Shown here: piece after piece, positions 8,339-17,185 of the stretch
How positions within the stretch are numbered: position 1 is the first letter of the stretch
Layout: every line of letters starts with the position of its first letter
Assembly (NCBI GenBank): GCA_965248715.1
Contig: CBDFKB010000007.1
Location: 248,001-312,000, forward strand
Reading direction: 5' to 3'
From: CBDFKB01 sp965248715
GTDB lineage: Bacteria; Pseudomonadota; Alphaproteobacteria; Rhizobiales; Rhizobiaceae
Length of the DNA stretch: 64,000 nt
Program-made: the position numbers and the translations under genes
The notes under the pieces: model-generated
Told to the model about the DNA's origin: nothing
What the model saw: the letters and a program-made list of their open reading frames with translations, nothing else
Database searches by the model: none

Positions 8339-9946
8339 TTACGGGTTTTGCACGTAGGCGTTCTTGCGCAGGTAGAACCACCAATTGATGACGATGCAGA
8401 TCATGTAGAAGGCGGCGAAACCGTAGAGCGCCAGTTCCGGGGTAGCGAGCTTGATTTGTTCACCCAACACTTTGGGGATAACGAAGGCGCCATAGGCGGC
8501 GACCGCAGAAGTCCAACCGAGTACCGGGCCAGCCTGTTCCTTGTCGAACACCACCGCGATGGTGCGAAAGGTCGACCCGTTGCCAATGCCGGTTGCGGTA
8601 AACAGGATCAAGAAAAGGATCAGGAACGGCAGGAAATATTGCTCCGGCGTGGCCGAAACATAGGCTTGCTTCATGAAGTAAGCAACGCCAAGCGCGCTCG
8701 CCACCATCACTATTGATATGATCTGGGTGACTTTGGCACCGCCCATCTTGTCGGAGATCATGCCGCCGACCGGGCGGATCAAGGCGCCAATGAACGGCCC
8801 CATCCATGCATACATCAGTGCGCTTGGCCCGTTCGGGTTGAATGTGTCGTGGGTCATAACGCCATCGACCAAGACGTGCTGGAAGCCGAATATCACCTTG
8901 ATCGCCAGCGCGAACGCCGCCGAAAAACCGATGAAAGATCCGAACGTCATCGTGTAAATAATGGTCATCGCCCAAGTGTGTTTGTTGCCGAATATTTGGT
9001 ACTGGTGGTGCAAATTTCGACCAACCTGGCCAGGGATCAGCCGCAGCAGCAACACGGTCGCGGCAATGACGATGGGCAGCACGATCCATTTCGAAATATT
9101 GAAACCGGACCCGCCGACCCCGGCTGGCAGCATCAGCCATAACCCGCACGCGGCGGTAAAAAAGCCGATTACCAGCATAAAGGTGATTATGGCGAATGCC
9201 GACAACGGATTGCCGATATCGGGAGAAACGTGCTGGTCACGAATATTGTTCATGCCGAACCAGCCGGCGAAGGCGAGCGGTACCAAAAATACCAGCCAGA
9301 TGAAGCCGGCATTGTGGAGGTAGGTTTCGGCACCGGCGGGAATCTTGCCGATCAGCGTGCCACTGGTGTTTTGCAAAATCAGTGCCTCGCCGCCGAAGAT
9401 GCCCATGGTCATGGCGAGCGGTACGAGGATTTGCATTGTAGTGACGCCAAAATTACCGAGGCCGGCATTCATACCAAGCGAATAGCCCTGCATTTTCTTT
9501 GGAAAGAAAAAGCTGATGTTGGACATTGACGAGGCAAAATTGCCGCCGCCAATACCGGACAGAAAGGCCAAGATTTGGAATGTCCAAAGCGGTGTGTTGG
9601 GGTCCCTCAGTGCATAGCCGGCACCAGCAGCCGGGATTATCAAAAGCGCAGTAGTAAAGAAGATGGTGTTGCGGCCACCGGCAATGCGGATGAAGAACGT
9701 GCTGGGAATGCGCAACGTGGCACCGGTTAAGCCGGCGATGGCGGCCAAGGTGAACAATTGCGATTTCTCGAACGGAAATCCCAAATTGATCATTTGCACG
9801 GTGATAATGCCCCAGTACAGCCACACGGCAAATCCGCATAGCAGGCTTGGTATCGAGATCCATAAGTTGCGGTTGGCGATCCGCTTGCCTTCCTTGCTCC
9901 AGAAGGCTTCATTTTCCGGATCCCAGTTGTATAGGTCTTTTGCCAC
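8339..9946 (-). CDS. narK: NarK2-type nitrate/nitrite transporter (MFS)
   Basis: A 535-residue major facilitator protein with about 12 membrane segments. It has the NarK nitrate-signature Gly-rich stretches (FLSGIGGGNFASSMSNISFF and ATGIGNGSTFRTIAVVF) and conserved Arg residues in TGATLRIPSTFF. NarK2-type proteins mainly exchange nitrate for nitrite across the inner membrane during nitrate respiration. It begins like the second half of the fused NarK of Paracoccus (DLYNWDPENEAFWSKEGKRI). It sits 60 bp before narG and 63 bp after narK1 on the same strand, so the genes form one operon. Confidence 0.92.
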   Translation of the reverse strand: MAKDLYNWDPENEAFWSKEGKRIANRNLWISIPSLLCGFAVWLYWGIITVQMINLGFPFEKSQLFTLAAIAGLTGATLRIPSTFFIRIAGGRNTIFFTTALLIIPAAGAGYALRDPNTPLWTFQILAFLSGIGGGNFASSMSNISFFFPKKMQGYSLGMNAGLGNFGVTTMQILVPLAMTMGIFGGEALILQNTSGTLIGKIPAGAETYLHNAGFIWLVFLVPLAFAGWFGMNNIRDQHVSPDIGNPLSAFAIITFMLVIGFFTAACGLWLMLPAGVGGSGFNISKWIVLPIVIAATVLLLRLIPGQVGRNLHHQYQIFGNKHTWAMTIIYTMTFGSFIGFSAAFALAIKVIFGFQHVLVDGVMTHDTFNPNGPSALMYAWMGPFIGALIRPVGGMISDKMGGAKVTQIISIVMVASALGVAYFMKQAYVSATPEQYFLPFLILFLILFTATGIGNGSTFRTIAVVFDKEQAGPVLGWTSAVAAYGAFVIPKVLGEQIKLATPELALYGFAAFYMICIVINWWFYLRKNAYVQNP

Positions 9947-10009
9947 GATTGTTCTCCTAGACGCGATTGGCGGGACCAGCGATGATGAACTGCTGGCCCA
10001 AATTGCAAA

Positions 10010-11374
10010 TTATTTCGCCGGTGATTTTGCTTTCGCTTTTTGCTGATCAGGCGAAGCAGCCGGTTTCGGGTATGGTTTTTCGGGAACATCCGACAGGTAT
10101 TTTTCCTGTTCGAGCTCCGGGTGCCGCTTGCGTTCCATGCGGCGGATCGCGACGTGCATCCACACCGTCATGACCGCAACCATGATAAATGTCAGCATGA
10201 ACGGCGCGGTCCAAATGCCAGTGAGATCTAGCAGTACGCCATAGGCGATCGGCAGGAAAAATCCGCCGAGCCCGCCGATCATGCCGACCAAGCCGCCGAC
10301 TGAACCGACATGGTGCGGATAGTAGACCGGGATGTGCTTGTAGACCGCCGCTTTACCAAGGCTCATGACAAAGCCCAACAACACGGTAAGCGCGACGAAG
10401 AAGCCGACCGAGATACCGAAATTAAATTCAATCGGTCCGGTAATACCCTGAACGGTGTATTTGGTTTCAGGGTAGCTCATCACGAACAGCAAAGCGAGGG
10501 AGACGATGAACGTCAGGTACATGACGAACCTTGCCCCCCATTTGTCTGACATCCAGCCGCCGAGCGCGCGGAAAATCGAGCCCGGCAATGAATATAGTCC
10601 GGCGAATACCCCGGCGGTGGTCAGCTCCAATCCATAGGCGCCCACATAGTAGCGCGGCAGAAACGAGGCCAGGGCGACGAACCCGCCAAAGACGAAGAAA
10701 TAGTAGGTGGCGAAACGCCAGACCTGAATGTTCTTTAGTGGTTCGAGCTGGTCGGCTGTAGAAACCGGCCCTTCACCGGTCCTGCGTCGCTGCTCATGGA
10801 CCGGGTCGGTCTTGGCAAGCAAGAAGAACAAAACCGCGGTGATCGCCAATACCACGGCATAAATCCGCGCCGTGTCTTCCCACCCAAGTGCGACCACCAG
10901 GAACGGGGCGGCGAAGTTGGTTACCGCGGCGCCGACATTGCCGGCACCAAAGATGCCGAGCGCGGTTCCTTGCTGCTCTTTGTCGAACCAGCGCGATGTG
11001 TAGGCGATGCCGACGATGAACGAACCGCCGGCAAGGCCAAGGCCAAGCGCTGCCAACAGGAACATGGGATAGCTCTCAACCGATGTCAGCAGCCAGACCG
11101 CGACGGAGGTGATCAGCATTTGCAGCGGAAACAGGATCCGGCCGCCAAACTGCTCGGTCCAAACGCCGAGGAAGATGCGGCTGATCGATCCGGTCAGCAC
11201 AGGAGTAGCGACCAGCAGGCCGAACTGCGTGTCATTGAGACCCAAATCGATTTTGATCTGCACACCGATGATCGAAAAGATCGTCCAAACGGCAAAACAA
11301 ACCGTGAATGCGAAAGTACTCAGTCCGAGCGCGCGATATTGAGCGGTGCGCGTTACCCCATCAAGTGTGTGCAT
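10010..11374 (-). CDS. narK: NarK1-type nitrate transporter (MFS)
   Basis: A 454-residue major facilitator protein with about 12 membrane segments and the nitrate-signature segments GLGLAGGSFIVGIAYTSRWF and GFVMSLGKAAVYKHIP. NarK1-type proteins are thought to act as nitrate-proton symporters that start nitrate respiration before nitrite is available for exchange. The C-terminal tail of about 45 residues is charged and Lys/Pro-rich. It is the first gene of the narK1-narK2-narGHJI operon. An FNR box lies 83 bp upstream of the ATG, and AGGGG precedes the start. Confidence 0.92.
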   Translation of the reverse strand: MHTLDGVTRTAQYRALGLSTFAFTVCFAVWTIFSIIGVQIKIDLGLNDTQFGLLVATPVLTGSISRIFLGVWTEQFGGRILFPLQMLITSVAVWLLTSVESYPMFLLAALGLGLAGGSFIVGIAYTSRWFDKEQQGTALGIFGAGNVGAAVTNFAAPFLVVALGWEDTARIYAVVLAITAVLFFLLAKTDPVHEQRRRTGEGPVSTADQLEPLKNIQVWRFATYYFFVFGGFVALASFLPRYYVGAYGLELTTAGVFAGLYSLPGSIFRALGGWMSDKWGARFVMYLTFIVSLALLFVMSYPETKYTVQGITGPIEFNFGISVGFFVALTVLLGFVMSLGKAAVYKHIPVYYPHHVGSVGGLVGMIGGLGGFFLPIAYGVLLDLTGIWTAPFMLTFIMVAVMTVWMHVAIRRMERKRHPELEQEKYLSDVPEKPYPKPAASPDQQKAKAKSPAK

Positions 11375-11456
11375 GGTTCAACCCCTAGGTTGCGGCAAAA
11401 TCATCACCACGGGCGCGGTGTTTGCGCTTGAAAAGCAGGCTATGGCGGCGGGGAAA

Positions 11457-11470
11457 TTGATCCAGATCAA
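11457..11470. promoter_or_regulatory. FNR/NNR-type binding site
   Basis: TTGATCCAGATCAA is a perfect TTGAT-N4-ATCAA palindrome. Its centre is about 89 bp before the narK1 ATG, which suits a class II activator site near -41 with a 5' leader of roughly 50 nt. It also lies about 125-150 bp before the divergent regulator gene and could serve both. Confidence 0.85.
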
Positions 11471-11593
11471 ATGGTATGTGTGCGCGCACGAAAACAACGG
11501 CATCCTGAGCAATAGTCAATCAACTACGGCTGGATCACGAAATATATGAATTGCAGATCGCAATTATTATGGCTAAGATTGCCGGATGTATAG

Positions 11594-12316
11594 TTGATAT
11601 TTATCAAGGATAGAAATTTGCGCGCTATCGAATTGCCGAAAATTAGGGCGCTTAGTTTGTTCGAAAACATAAGTGAGCCCGCGTTCGATTTGCTTATGCA
11701 ACCAGCTTATCTGCAGAATTTTCCGGCCCAATTGGAACTGATCGCCGAAGGCGACCTGGCCGATTTTCTCTATGTGGTTATCGAGGGCTGTGTGGAATTG
11801 TATGCCCAATCCAATGGTCGCGAGACGACAATGGCAATGGTATGGCCAATGGAGACCTTCATTTTGGCCGCCGTGATCAAGGATGCCGCCTATCTAATGT
11901 CAGCGCGAACCTGCCGAAAGTCGAAAATCCTGCTGGTTCCGGCGGAAAATATCCGCGATGGGTTTGCGGCTGACCATGGCTTTGCCCGGGCGGTAATATT
12001 GGAACTGGCAAATTGTTATCGTGGCATGGTCAAAGTTCAAAAGGACCTTAAACTGCGCACTGCAGTGGAACGATTGGCCAACCGGTTGCTGCGATATCAC
12101 AAAGAACAGGGAAGCGAAGCAACGCTTGAATTGCCACACGACAAACGAATGATCGCTTCCTTATTGGGCATGACGGCGGAAAATCTGTCACGGGCCTTCA
12201 ACACACTAAGACCTTATGGTGTTGAAGTGGACGGTACCACCATTCGGCTCACCGATCTCAAAGCGCTGCAAAGCCTTGGCAAGCCCAACCCGCTGATCGA
12301 TGAGCCCCGGACTTAA
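11594..12316 (+). CDS. CRP/FNR-family regulator of nitrate respiration (NarR/NNR-like)
   Basis: A 240-residue protein with an N-terminal cyclic-nucleotide-like sensor domain (residues about 25-130) and a C-terminal winged helix-turn-helix. The recognition helix MTAENLSRAF keeps the Glu-Ser-Arg positions that read TTGAT in FNR. The N-terminal cysteine cluster of FNR is absent, so it cannot bind an FNR-style 4Fe-4S cluster; NarR, Dnr and NNR regulators are built this way and respond to nitrate, nitrite or NO. It is divergent from narK1, as narR is in Paracoccus. The frame opens with TTG at 11594; TTG at 11618 has AAGGA 7 nt upstream and may be the real start. Confidence 0.85.
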   Translation: MIFIKDRNLRAIELPKIRALSLFENISEPAFDLLMQPAYLQNFPAQLELIAEGDLADFLYVVIEGCVELYAQSNGRETTMAMVWPMETFILAAVIKDAAYLMSARTCRKSKILLVPAENIRDGFAADHGFARAVILELANCYRGMVKVQKDLKLRTAVERLANRLLRYHKEQGSEATLELPHDKRMIASLLGMTAENLSRAFNTLRPYGVEVDGTTIRLTDLKALQSLGKPNPLIDEPRT

Positions 12317-12569
12317 TACCAATGATGGTCAATATTTGCCACCGTCGGTATGAGGTGGCTGGGAGATCATCGAAGTTTCGTTGGTGGTCGAAAACCGCCC
12401 TTGCTATGGCAGCAACCGGCGAACTATTTATAGACCAAGCAATACAGGCTTTCCTGATGTGGCAGGAGGCGTCAATCAAGCCGTGTTGTATTCCGTTCCG
12501 TATATTCAGTTATGCGGCAAAATTCAGCTTTGCGCGCAAAATCTGCATTCGCCGCGGATGAAAAGCATG

Positions 12570-13043
12570 TTAAACAAATCGTTTTTCGAGGTAACTCGCA
12601 AGTCTCTTTGTTGGGGCACCAACATTGTTTAATAGTGTGTTCTTCCAAGCATTAATTTCAAAACTTACGACTTCCATTTCCCAGATACAACCCACGACCT
12701 CCTTCACACCGTTCTCAAACATGGTCGGCGCTTCCCATTTTGCTCGTATTTGCTCAATGTTGGCAAGAACGCTACCCCACTGCCAGTAGAATACAGGAGA
12801 CACCACGGCTACTTCTGCAAAGTGGACAATTTGAAACCCAACGCCATGATTTACAGACCCGTCCATTAAACTGCCTGCGAGGGGTAATCTCTTGATTGCT
12901 TCAATGTGGGCCGAGACTGCGATATTGTTATCAAAATCTCTTCCATTGGCGAGGATCGCATATCGCTTTAACTGCCATCCGTGGTCCTTCGCAATTGGTA
13001 AAGACAAGATACGACGGGAGCAAAATTGTTGTAAGTGTTCCAC
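12570..13043 (-). CDS. Hypothetical protein
   Basis: A 157-residue protein without a recognisable family. It has no signal peptide or membrane span and contains several hydrophobic/aromatic blocks (HGVGFQIVHFAEVAVVSPVFYW). The GTG start at 13043 has a good ribosome binding site (GGAAG, 5 nt spacing), which supports real expression. It lies at the edge of the IS-rich block, with the left end of an IS1182 copy starting about 40 bp upstream of its start, so its native promoter may have been displaced. The 250 bp between the nitrate regulator and this gene hold nothing I can identify. Confidence 0.55.
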   Translation of the reverse strand: MEHLQQFCSRRILSLPIAKDHGWQLKRYAILANGRDFDNNIAVSAHIEAIKRLPLAGSLMDGSVNHGVGFQIVHFAEVAVVSPVFYWQWGSVLANIEQIRAKWEAPTMFENGVKEVVGCIWEMEVVSFEINAWKNTLLNNVGAPTKRLASYLEKRFV

Positions 13044-13136
13044 TAATACTTCCTTGTTGCATAAGGTCTAAGATATAGAGAAACGGTTGCAAAAACCATG
13101 CAGACCGTGTGGAAACACCTTTTGAGATGACCAATT

Positions 13137-14403
13137 GGACGGTTCTATTAACCGGCGAATTAGCGATGACGGCTTGATTTACTGGTTTTTGGAATTATCG
13201 TTTCCCTACGGGGCAAAGGAGTTTGCCCAAACCCTGTTGGTTTGAGCCATTTTGGTAGATTTTGGACACACTTATGCTGCGTTCAGTCTTTCGTGATAGA
13301 TCAGGCGACGCATGTTATAGGCGATATTGATCATGCCGATTTTGACTTTCGCACGAGCTATACCGATGGTTCTGACAAACAGGCCCATGCGGGTTTTCTG
13401 ATCGCCAAACACATGCTCGACTTTGGAACGAACGCTTGAGCGTTTTGCATTGGCTATTCTTGTCCGCTGTGGCATGGGGCGACCCTTTGGTTTCTTTTGG
13501 TGGATGCGGGATTTGAACCCATTGTTTACCAGCCATGTTTCATTCTTCTTTGAGCGATAAGCACTGTCAGCCCACACATCTGATGCCGTATTATCTTTGC
13601 TGAGAACATCACGCAAATACCGGCCGTCATAAGCAGAGGCCCCGGTGACTTCAAAGCCACGGATAAAACCAAAGCGCCGATCTGTGGCGATGTGATTTTT
13701 AAAACCAAATGCGGGAATGGCAATATCCACATGCCCGGCCTTCTTGCTGCCATCGGCGGCAGTTTTGGCCCTGGAATATTTGATCGACCAGCGCGCATCG
13801 GTGTCTTTGTGACGTGCCTTGTGGGAGTTGCCCCAAATCTCGTCAGCACTTTTGCCTTCTTTGATCTGAGCCTTCTCTTCATCCTTCAATCGCTGTTTGG
13901 GAGCAGGTACAATTGTGGCATCCGCGATCTGGCCACCCATTGCCAAATAGCCCTTTTCAGTAATCATCGCGTCACATTTTTGGAACAAGGTATCAATCGC
14001 ATCGGCCCGGGTCAGAAGATCGCGGTAGAGCCATATGGTGCGTGCGTCCGGCATCCGCTGGCCAGGTTCAAACCCCAAAAACCGCATGAACGACAGCCGA
14101 TCATTGATCAGGAATTCAAGACGCTCATCAGACAAATCATTCATCGCCTGTATGACCAGTATTTTGAACATCGTGACAACGTCATAGGGTGGACGACCGC
14201 CCTTCGAGCCATCACTGCGATGCAAAGCCATGATCAAATCCGGTCGAAAGACCTCAAAGTCAACGACCGTATCCAAAGTTTCCAGTTGATCACCCAAATC
14301 ACTCAGGCGTTTCAGTTGATTGTCTATTCCAAATAAATTCTTTTGAGCCATACGCCCAGTGAATCATAGAACAGGTGATTTGCATAGGTACTTAGAAGGG
14401 TCC
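13137..14403 (-). mobile_element. IS5-family insertion sequence (1,267 bp) inside IS1182 copy A
   Basis: The ends are fixed by comparison with the uninterrupted sequence in copy B near 19286-19302. The element starts GGACGGTTCTA and ends in the reverse complement of GGACCCTTCTA. AATT is duplicated on both sides (13133-13136 and 14404-14407). A 4-bp duplication and one long transposase gene fit the IS5 group. Confidence 0.9.
13272..14351 (-). CDS. IS5-family transposase
   Basis: A 359-residue transposase with an N-terminal DUF772-type domain (GGRPPYDVVTMFKILVIQ near residue 52) and a C-terminal RNase-H-like catalytic domain. Candidate catalytic residues are Asp in GGQIADATIV, Asp in DVWADSAYRS and Glu in RSKVEHVFGDQ. 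The C-terminal MINIAYNMRRLIYHE block is typical. The frame is intact and fills most of the element at 13137-14403, so the copy may still be active. Confidence 0.93.
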   Translation of the reverse strand: MAQKNLFGIDNQLKRLSDLGDQLETLDTVVDFEVFRPDLIMALHRSDGSKGGRPPYDVVTMFKILVIQAMNDLSDERLEFLINDRLSFMRFLGFEPGQRMPDARTIWLYRDLLTRADAIDTLFQKCDAMITEKGYLAMGGQIADATIVPAPKQRLKDEEKAQIKEGKSADEIWGNSHKARHKDTDARWSIKYSRAKTAADGSKKAGHVDIAIPAFGFKNHIATDRRFGFIRGFEVTGASAYDGRYLRDVLSKDNTASDVWADSAYRSKKNETWLVNNGFKSRIHQKKPKGRPMPQRTRIANAKRSSVRSKVEHVFGDQKTRMGLFVRTIGIARAKVKIGMINIAYNMRRLIYHERLNAA

Positions 14404-14542
14404 AATTTGATATTGCGGCTGTTTATTTTCAGATATTGACCTTCATGCAAGATTTCGATTTCAATTGTCATGATTACGCGATACCGGGCGGTATTTGGGT
14501 TTTATCGATTGATATTGACTGATTTTGGCCAATGGCGCCTCC

Positions 14543-15042
14543 TCAAGCCCGCACAGCGGCCAGCAATCCTTTTACCCCGACAAGATTGAGTGCCCGGCGG
14601 ATGTTGTAGGCCAATGCGGTAAGCGAGAACTCGGCGCGGACGTTTTCCAGACGTCGCATCAGGAATGCACCCTGACCCATCCATTGTTTGATCGAACCAA
14701 AGGGATGTTCAACGCTGTTGCGGCGCTCGTTCATTATTTCGGGCTGGGCTTTCACGCGCACTGCCATACGATCCAGAACCGCTTCATTTTCCAGTCGAGA
14801 TACCCGTCGAAAACTCTTTGTGCATTTTGCTTTCAGATTACAGGTACGGCAGGCCTTGCGGTTACAATAATCAATCTTCCTGTTGCCTCGGCTTCAACCC
14901 TTGTAAAACCGGCAGCGTGCAAATCCATGGCGTCAACAAAAGCATCAATGAAGCGAACCGGGTTATCCGCCCCAACATAATCCTCCACCCGTTCGGGCAA
15001 CAACAACATTTGGGTGCGGTCAGTTCCAGAAATATGAGCCAT
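14543..15042 (-). pseudogene. IS1182-family transposase, internally deleted
   Basis: The N-terminal 50 or so residues (MAHISGTDRTQMLLLPERVE...) are joined out of frame to the last third of the protein (...MAVRVKAQPEIMNERRNSVE...). The middle 931 bp are gone. The junction at 14885-14890 is GCCTCG, a 6-bp sequence found at both break points in copy B (19772-19777 and 20703-20708). Because 931 is not a multiple of three, the reading frame changes at the junction and stops. This copy cannot make transposase but keeps both ends. Confidence 0.88.
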
Positions 15043-15246
15043 GGTGAAAAATATCATGCTGCACACCTACATGGAATCTAAGTTCGAGTTTCCAAACAGT
15101 CTGCATCCTTTTTGCAACGACATGAAGATGACTGGGTTGTGGATATTGCTGCGGCTAGCCATTGCTTCGTCCACTACCGGATTCTGCCCCGAAGCAGAGT
15201 TGCACTTTGAACCGTCCCGGGTTTACCGGAGGCTGTTTGGTTTAAG

Positions 15247-16152
15247 TTATGCTGCCATGTGTGGTTCGTCCAGCATGGCGTAGTATCGTTGTTCGGCTTC
15301 GGCAGGCGGGATGTTGCCTATGGGTTCCAGCAGTCGCCGGTTGTTGAACCAGTCGACCCATTCCAGTGTTGCATATTCTACGGCTTCGAAGTTGCGCCAC
15401 GGTCCGCTCCGGTGAATAACCTCCGCCTTGTATAGTCCGTTGATGGCTTCTGCCAGAGCATTGTCATACGAGTCGCCGACACTGCCGACAGATGGTTCGA
15501 TGCCAGCTTCTGCCAATCGTTCGGAGTATTTTATCGATACATATTGGCTGCCCCTGTCGCTGTGATGGATGAGGCCGCCGCGATGAACCGGGCGACGTTC
15601 GTGCAAGGCCTGCTCCAAAGCATCGAGAACAAAGTCTGTGTGAGCCGTTCGACTTGCTCTCCAACCGACAATGCGACGGGCGTAGGTATCGATGACAAAA
15701 GCAACATAGACGAAGCCCTTCCAAGTCGTGACGTATGTGAAATCAGACACCCACAGCCTGTTGGGCGCAGGTGCATGAAATTGTCGATTGACGTGATCAA
15801 GCGGACACGGTGCTGCCTTGTTGCTGATCGTTGTTCGCACGGTTTTACCGCGGATAACGCCTTGCAATCCCATGCCCTTCATCAATCGTGCGACGGTGCA
15901 GCGGGCGACATCAAAGCCCTCCCGTTGCATTTGCCGCCAGACTTTGCGCACGCCATAGACGCCGAAGTTATCGGCAAACACACGCATAATCTCAGGCTTC
16001 AGCGCAAGATCCCGCTTTGCCCGCAGGGACATTTTGGCTGGGTCAGCTTGCTTGGCCATATTGAGATGATAGGTGGATGGGGCGATCGGCAGAACCCTGC
16101 AAATCGGCTCGACCCCGTGATCCTGTCTGTGATCGTCGATGAACGCGATCAT
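15247..16152 (-). CDS. IS3-family transposase, OrfB (catalytic)
   Basis: A 301-residue integrase-like protein with an N-terminal HTH_21 region and a DDE catalytic core. Catalytic Asp lies in LWVSDFTYV, the second Asp in HHSDRGSQY and Glu in NALAEAINGLYKAE. It begins with an ATG that overlaps the orfA stop in an ATGA, so it can be translated by reinitiation; IS3 elements often also make an OrfAB fusion by -1 frameshifting. The frame is intact. Confidence 0.95.
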   Translation of the reverse strand: MIAFIDDHRQDHGVEPICRVLPIAPSTYHLNMAKQADPAKMSLRAKRDLALKPEIMRVFADNFGVYGVRKVWRQMQREGFDVARCTVARLMKGMGLQGVIRGKTVRTTISNKAAPCPLDHVNRQFHAPAPNRLWVSDFTYVTTWKGFVYVAFVIDTYARRIVGWRASRTAHTDFVLDALEQALHERRPVHRGGLIHHSDRGSQYVSIKYSERLAEAGIEPSVGSVGDSYDNALAEAINGLYKAEVIHRSGPWRNFEAVEYATLEWVDWFNNRRLLEPIGNIPPAEAEQRYYAMLDEPHMAA

Positions 16153-16478
16153 CGTTTGAACGGGCGGTCGAGCTCCGCCTGGGCAAAATATGCGCTGGCC
16201 TTGCGCAGTATCTCATTGGCCTGACGAAGCTCTCGGTTCTCGCGTTCGAGAGCCTTCATCTTCTCGGCCGTGTCGGTCGAGACACCGGCACGCCGGCCAC
16301 CGTCGACTTCAGCCTTCTTTACCCATTCATTGAGAGTTTGAGGCACACAGCCAATCTTCCCAGAAATCGACACAATCGCCGACCACCGCGAAGAATACTC
16401 ACCCTCATGGTCAAGAACCATTCGCACCGCACGGGCACGAACTTCGGTGGAAAACTTGTTCGTTGTTTTGCTTGTCAT
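16149..16478 (-). CDS. IS3-family transposase, OrfA (DNA-binding)
   Basis: A 109-residue protein with a helix-turn-helix (KIGCVPQTLNEWVKKAEVD) followed by a leucine-zipper-like coiled coil (EKMKALERENRELRQANEIL). This is the standard OrfA of IS3 elements, which binds the ends and dimerises. The ATG lies about 50 bp from the right inverted repeat. Confidence 0.94.
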   Translation of the reverse strand: MTSKTTNKFSTEVRARAVRMVLDHEGEYSSRWSAIVSISGKIGCVPQTLNEWVKKAEVDGGRRAGVSTDTAEKMKALERENRELRQANEILRKASAYFAQAELDRPFKR

Positions 16479-16595
16479 TGCTCTATCCTACTCAGGAGTT
16501 AGAGCCTCCGACAAACTAGGGGCGGTTCACTTCTGCTAGCGTTTCTCCCGTGATAGCATAGGCCGAATTTGACTTTGCTTGAAGAGAAATAGCTA

Positions 16596-17033
16596 ATGAA
16601 CCAGTTTTTAGATTTTATCGAAGATTATGTATCAATAATTTCTGTTCTATCAGTTGTGATTTCCATTGTTGCCCTAATTGTATCTGGTTTGACAGCACGG
16701 CGGGCGAACCAAATTTCGTCGGCTCAATTCAAGTTTGCAGCACTTTCACAACTTAAATCGGACATATACCCACTAAATTTTGAGATACATGAGCTTTTGG
16801 CGAAAGGCGGCAGCGAGGAAACCATATCAGAAATGATGGTCGTGTTCGAAAAAGTCGGATTAATTTATAACAGCAACAAGCATCTTCTTTCCAAGAAATC
16901 ACTAGAATACCTCGAAAAACATAGCGTATCGGAAGATGAGGCAGAATTTCCCCGCGCACTTGAGATGGGCACGCAATTTCCAGGCAGAATTTTAGAAGTT
17001 CTGGAGCGTGAACTGGCCACCCTGCGTATGTAG
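16596..17033 (+). CDS. Hypothetical protein with one N-terminal membrane segment
   Basis: A 145-residue protein. Residues about 12-34 (SIISVLSVVISIVALIVSGL) form a transmembrane helix, followed by RRANQISSAQFKF and a mostly helical, acidic cytoplasmic part. It resembles small membrane-anchored proteins common in phage-defence and plasmid islands, but I cannot assign a family. Codon use is more AT-rich than the catabolic genes around the island. It sits between the IS3 element and the Shedu gene on the same strand as Shedu, with a terminator-like hairpin after it, so it is probably a separate unit. Confidence 0.55.
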   Translation: MNQFLDFIEDYVSIISVLSVVISIVALIVSGLTARRANQISSAQFKFAALSQLKSDIYPLNFEIHELLAKGGSEETISEMMVVFEKVGLIYNSNKHLLSKKSLEYLEKHSVSEDEAEFPRALEMGTQFPGRILEVLERELATLRM

Positions 17034-17039
17034 TGATGG

Positions 17040-17063
17040 CTTAGTGAAATTCACTAATCTTTT
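17040..17063 (+). terminator. Possible intrinsic terminator
   Basis: TTAGTGAA-A-TTCACTAA (17041-17057) is followed by TCTTTTT. It lies 7 bp after the stop of the membrane protein at 16596-17033. The stem is AT-rich and the loop very short, so it is weak. A second hairpin, GGTTTAGC-GACA-GCTAAGCC (17072-17091), follows without a T-tract. Confidence 0.4.
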
Positions 17064-17185
17064 TGCGACAAGGTTTAGCGACAGCTAAGCCGTTGAAATA
17101 GCAGGGCGCGAAAAACTGTTGCAAAAACCATGATTATTATCACGGGGCTATAGTTGTGAGTAAATAGATACCGAACGATAGTGTT

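Larger units (their letters stand above)
13086..15118 (-). mobile_element. IS1182-family copy A, internally deleted and carrying an IS5 insertion
   Basis: Terminal inverted repeats run from GTTGCAAAAACCATGCAGAC at 13086 to its imperfect reverse complement ending at 15118. Compared with copy B (19244-20936), this copy lacks 931 bp of transposase sequence and has gained an IS5 element of 1,267 bp plus a 4-bp duplication. Subtracting these leaves 762 bp, exactly copy B minus 931. The remaining sequence is nearly identical to copy B. No clear target duplication is seen, so the outer ends are accurate to a few bases only. Confidence 0.8.
15208..16529 (-). mobile_element. IS3-family insertion sequence (1,322 bp)
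   Basis: Imperfect 27-bp terminal inverted repeats start TGAACCGTCCC at 15208 and TGAACCGCCCC (reverse strand) at 16529, both running into CGGAGGCT. CTT is duplicated on both sides (15205-15207 and 16530-16532), the 3-bp duplication expected for IS3. It contains orfA and orfB in the usual order. Removing it rejoins the host sequence cleanly. Confidence 0.93.

Noticed and set aside
17118..17132. GTTGCAAAAACCATG, identical to the outer end of IS1182 copy A, between the membrane protein and the Shedu gene
   Set aside because: Only 15 bp match and the inner CAGAC part of the inverted repeat is missing. It could be an old end or a coincidence.
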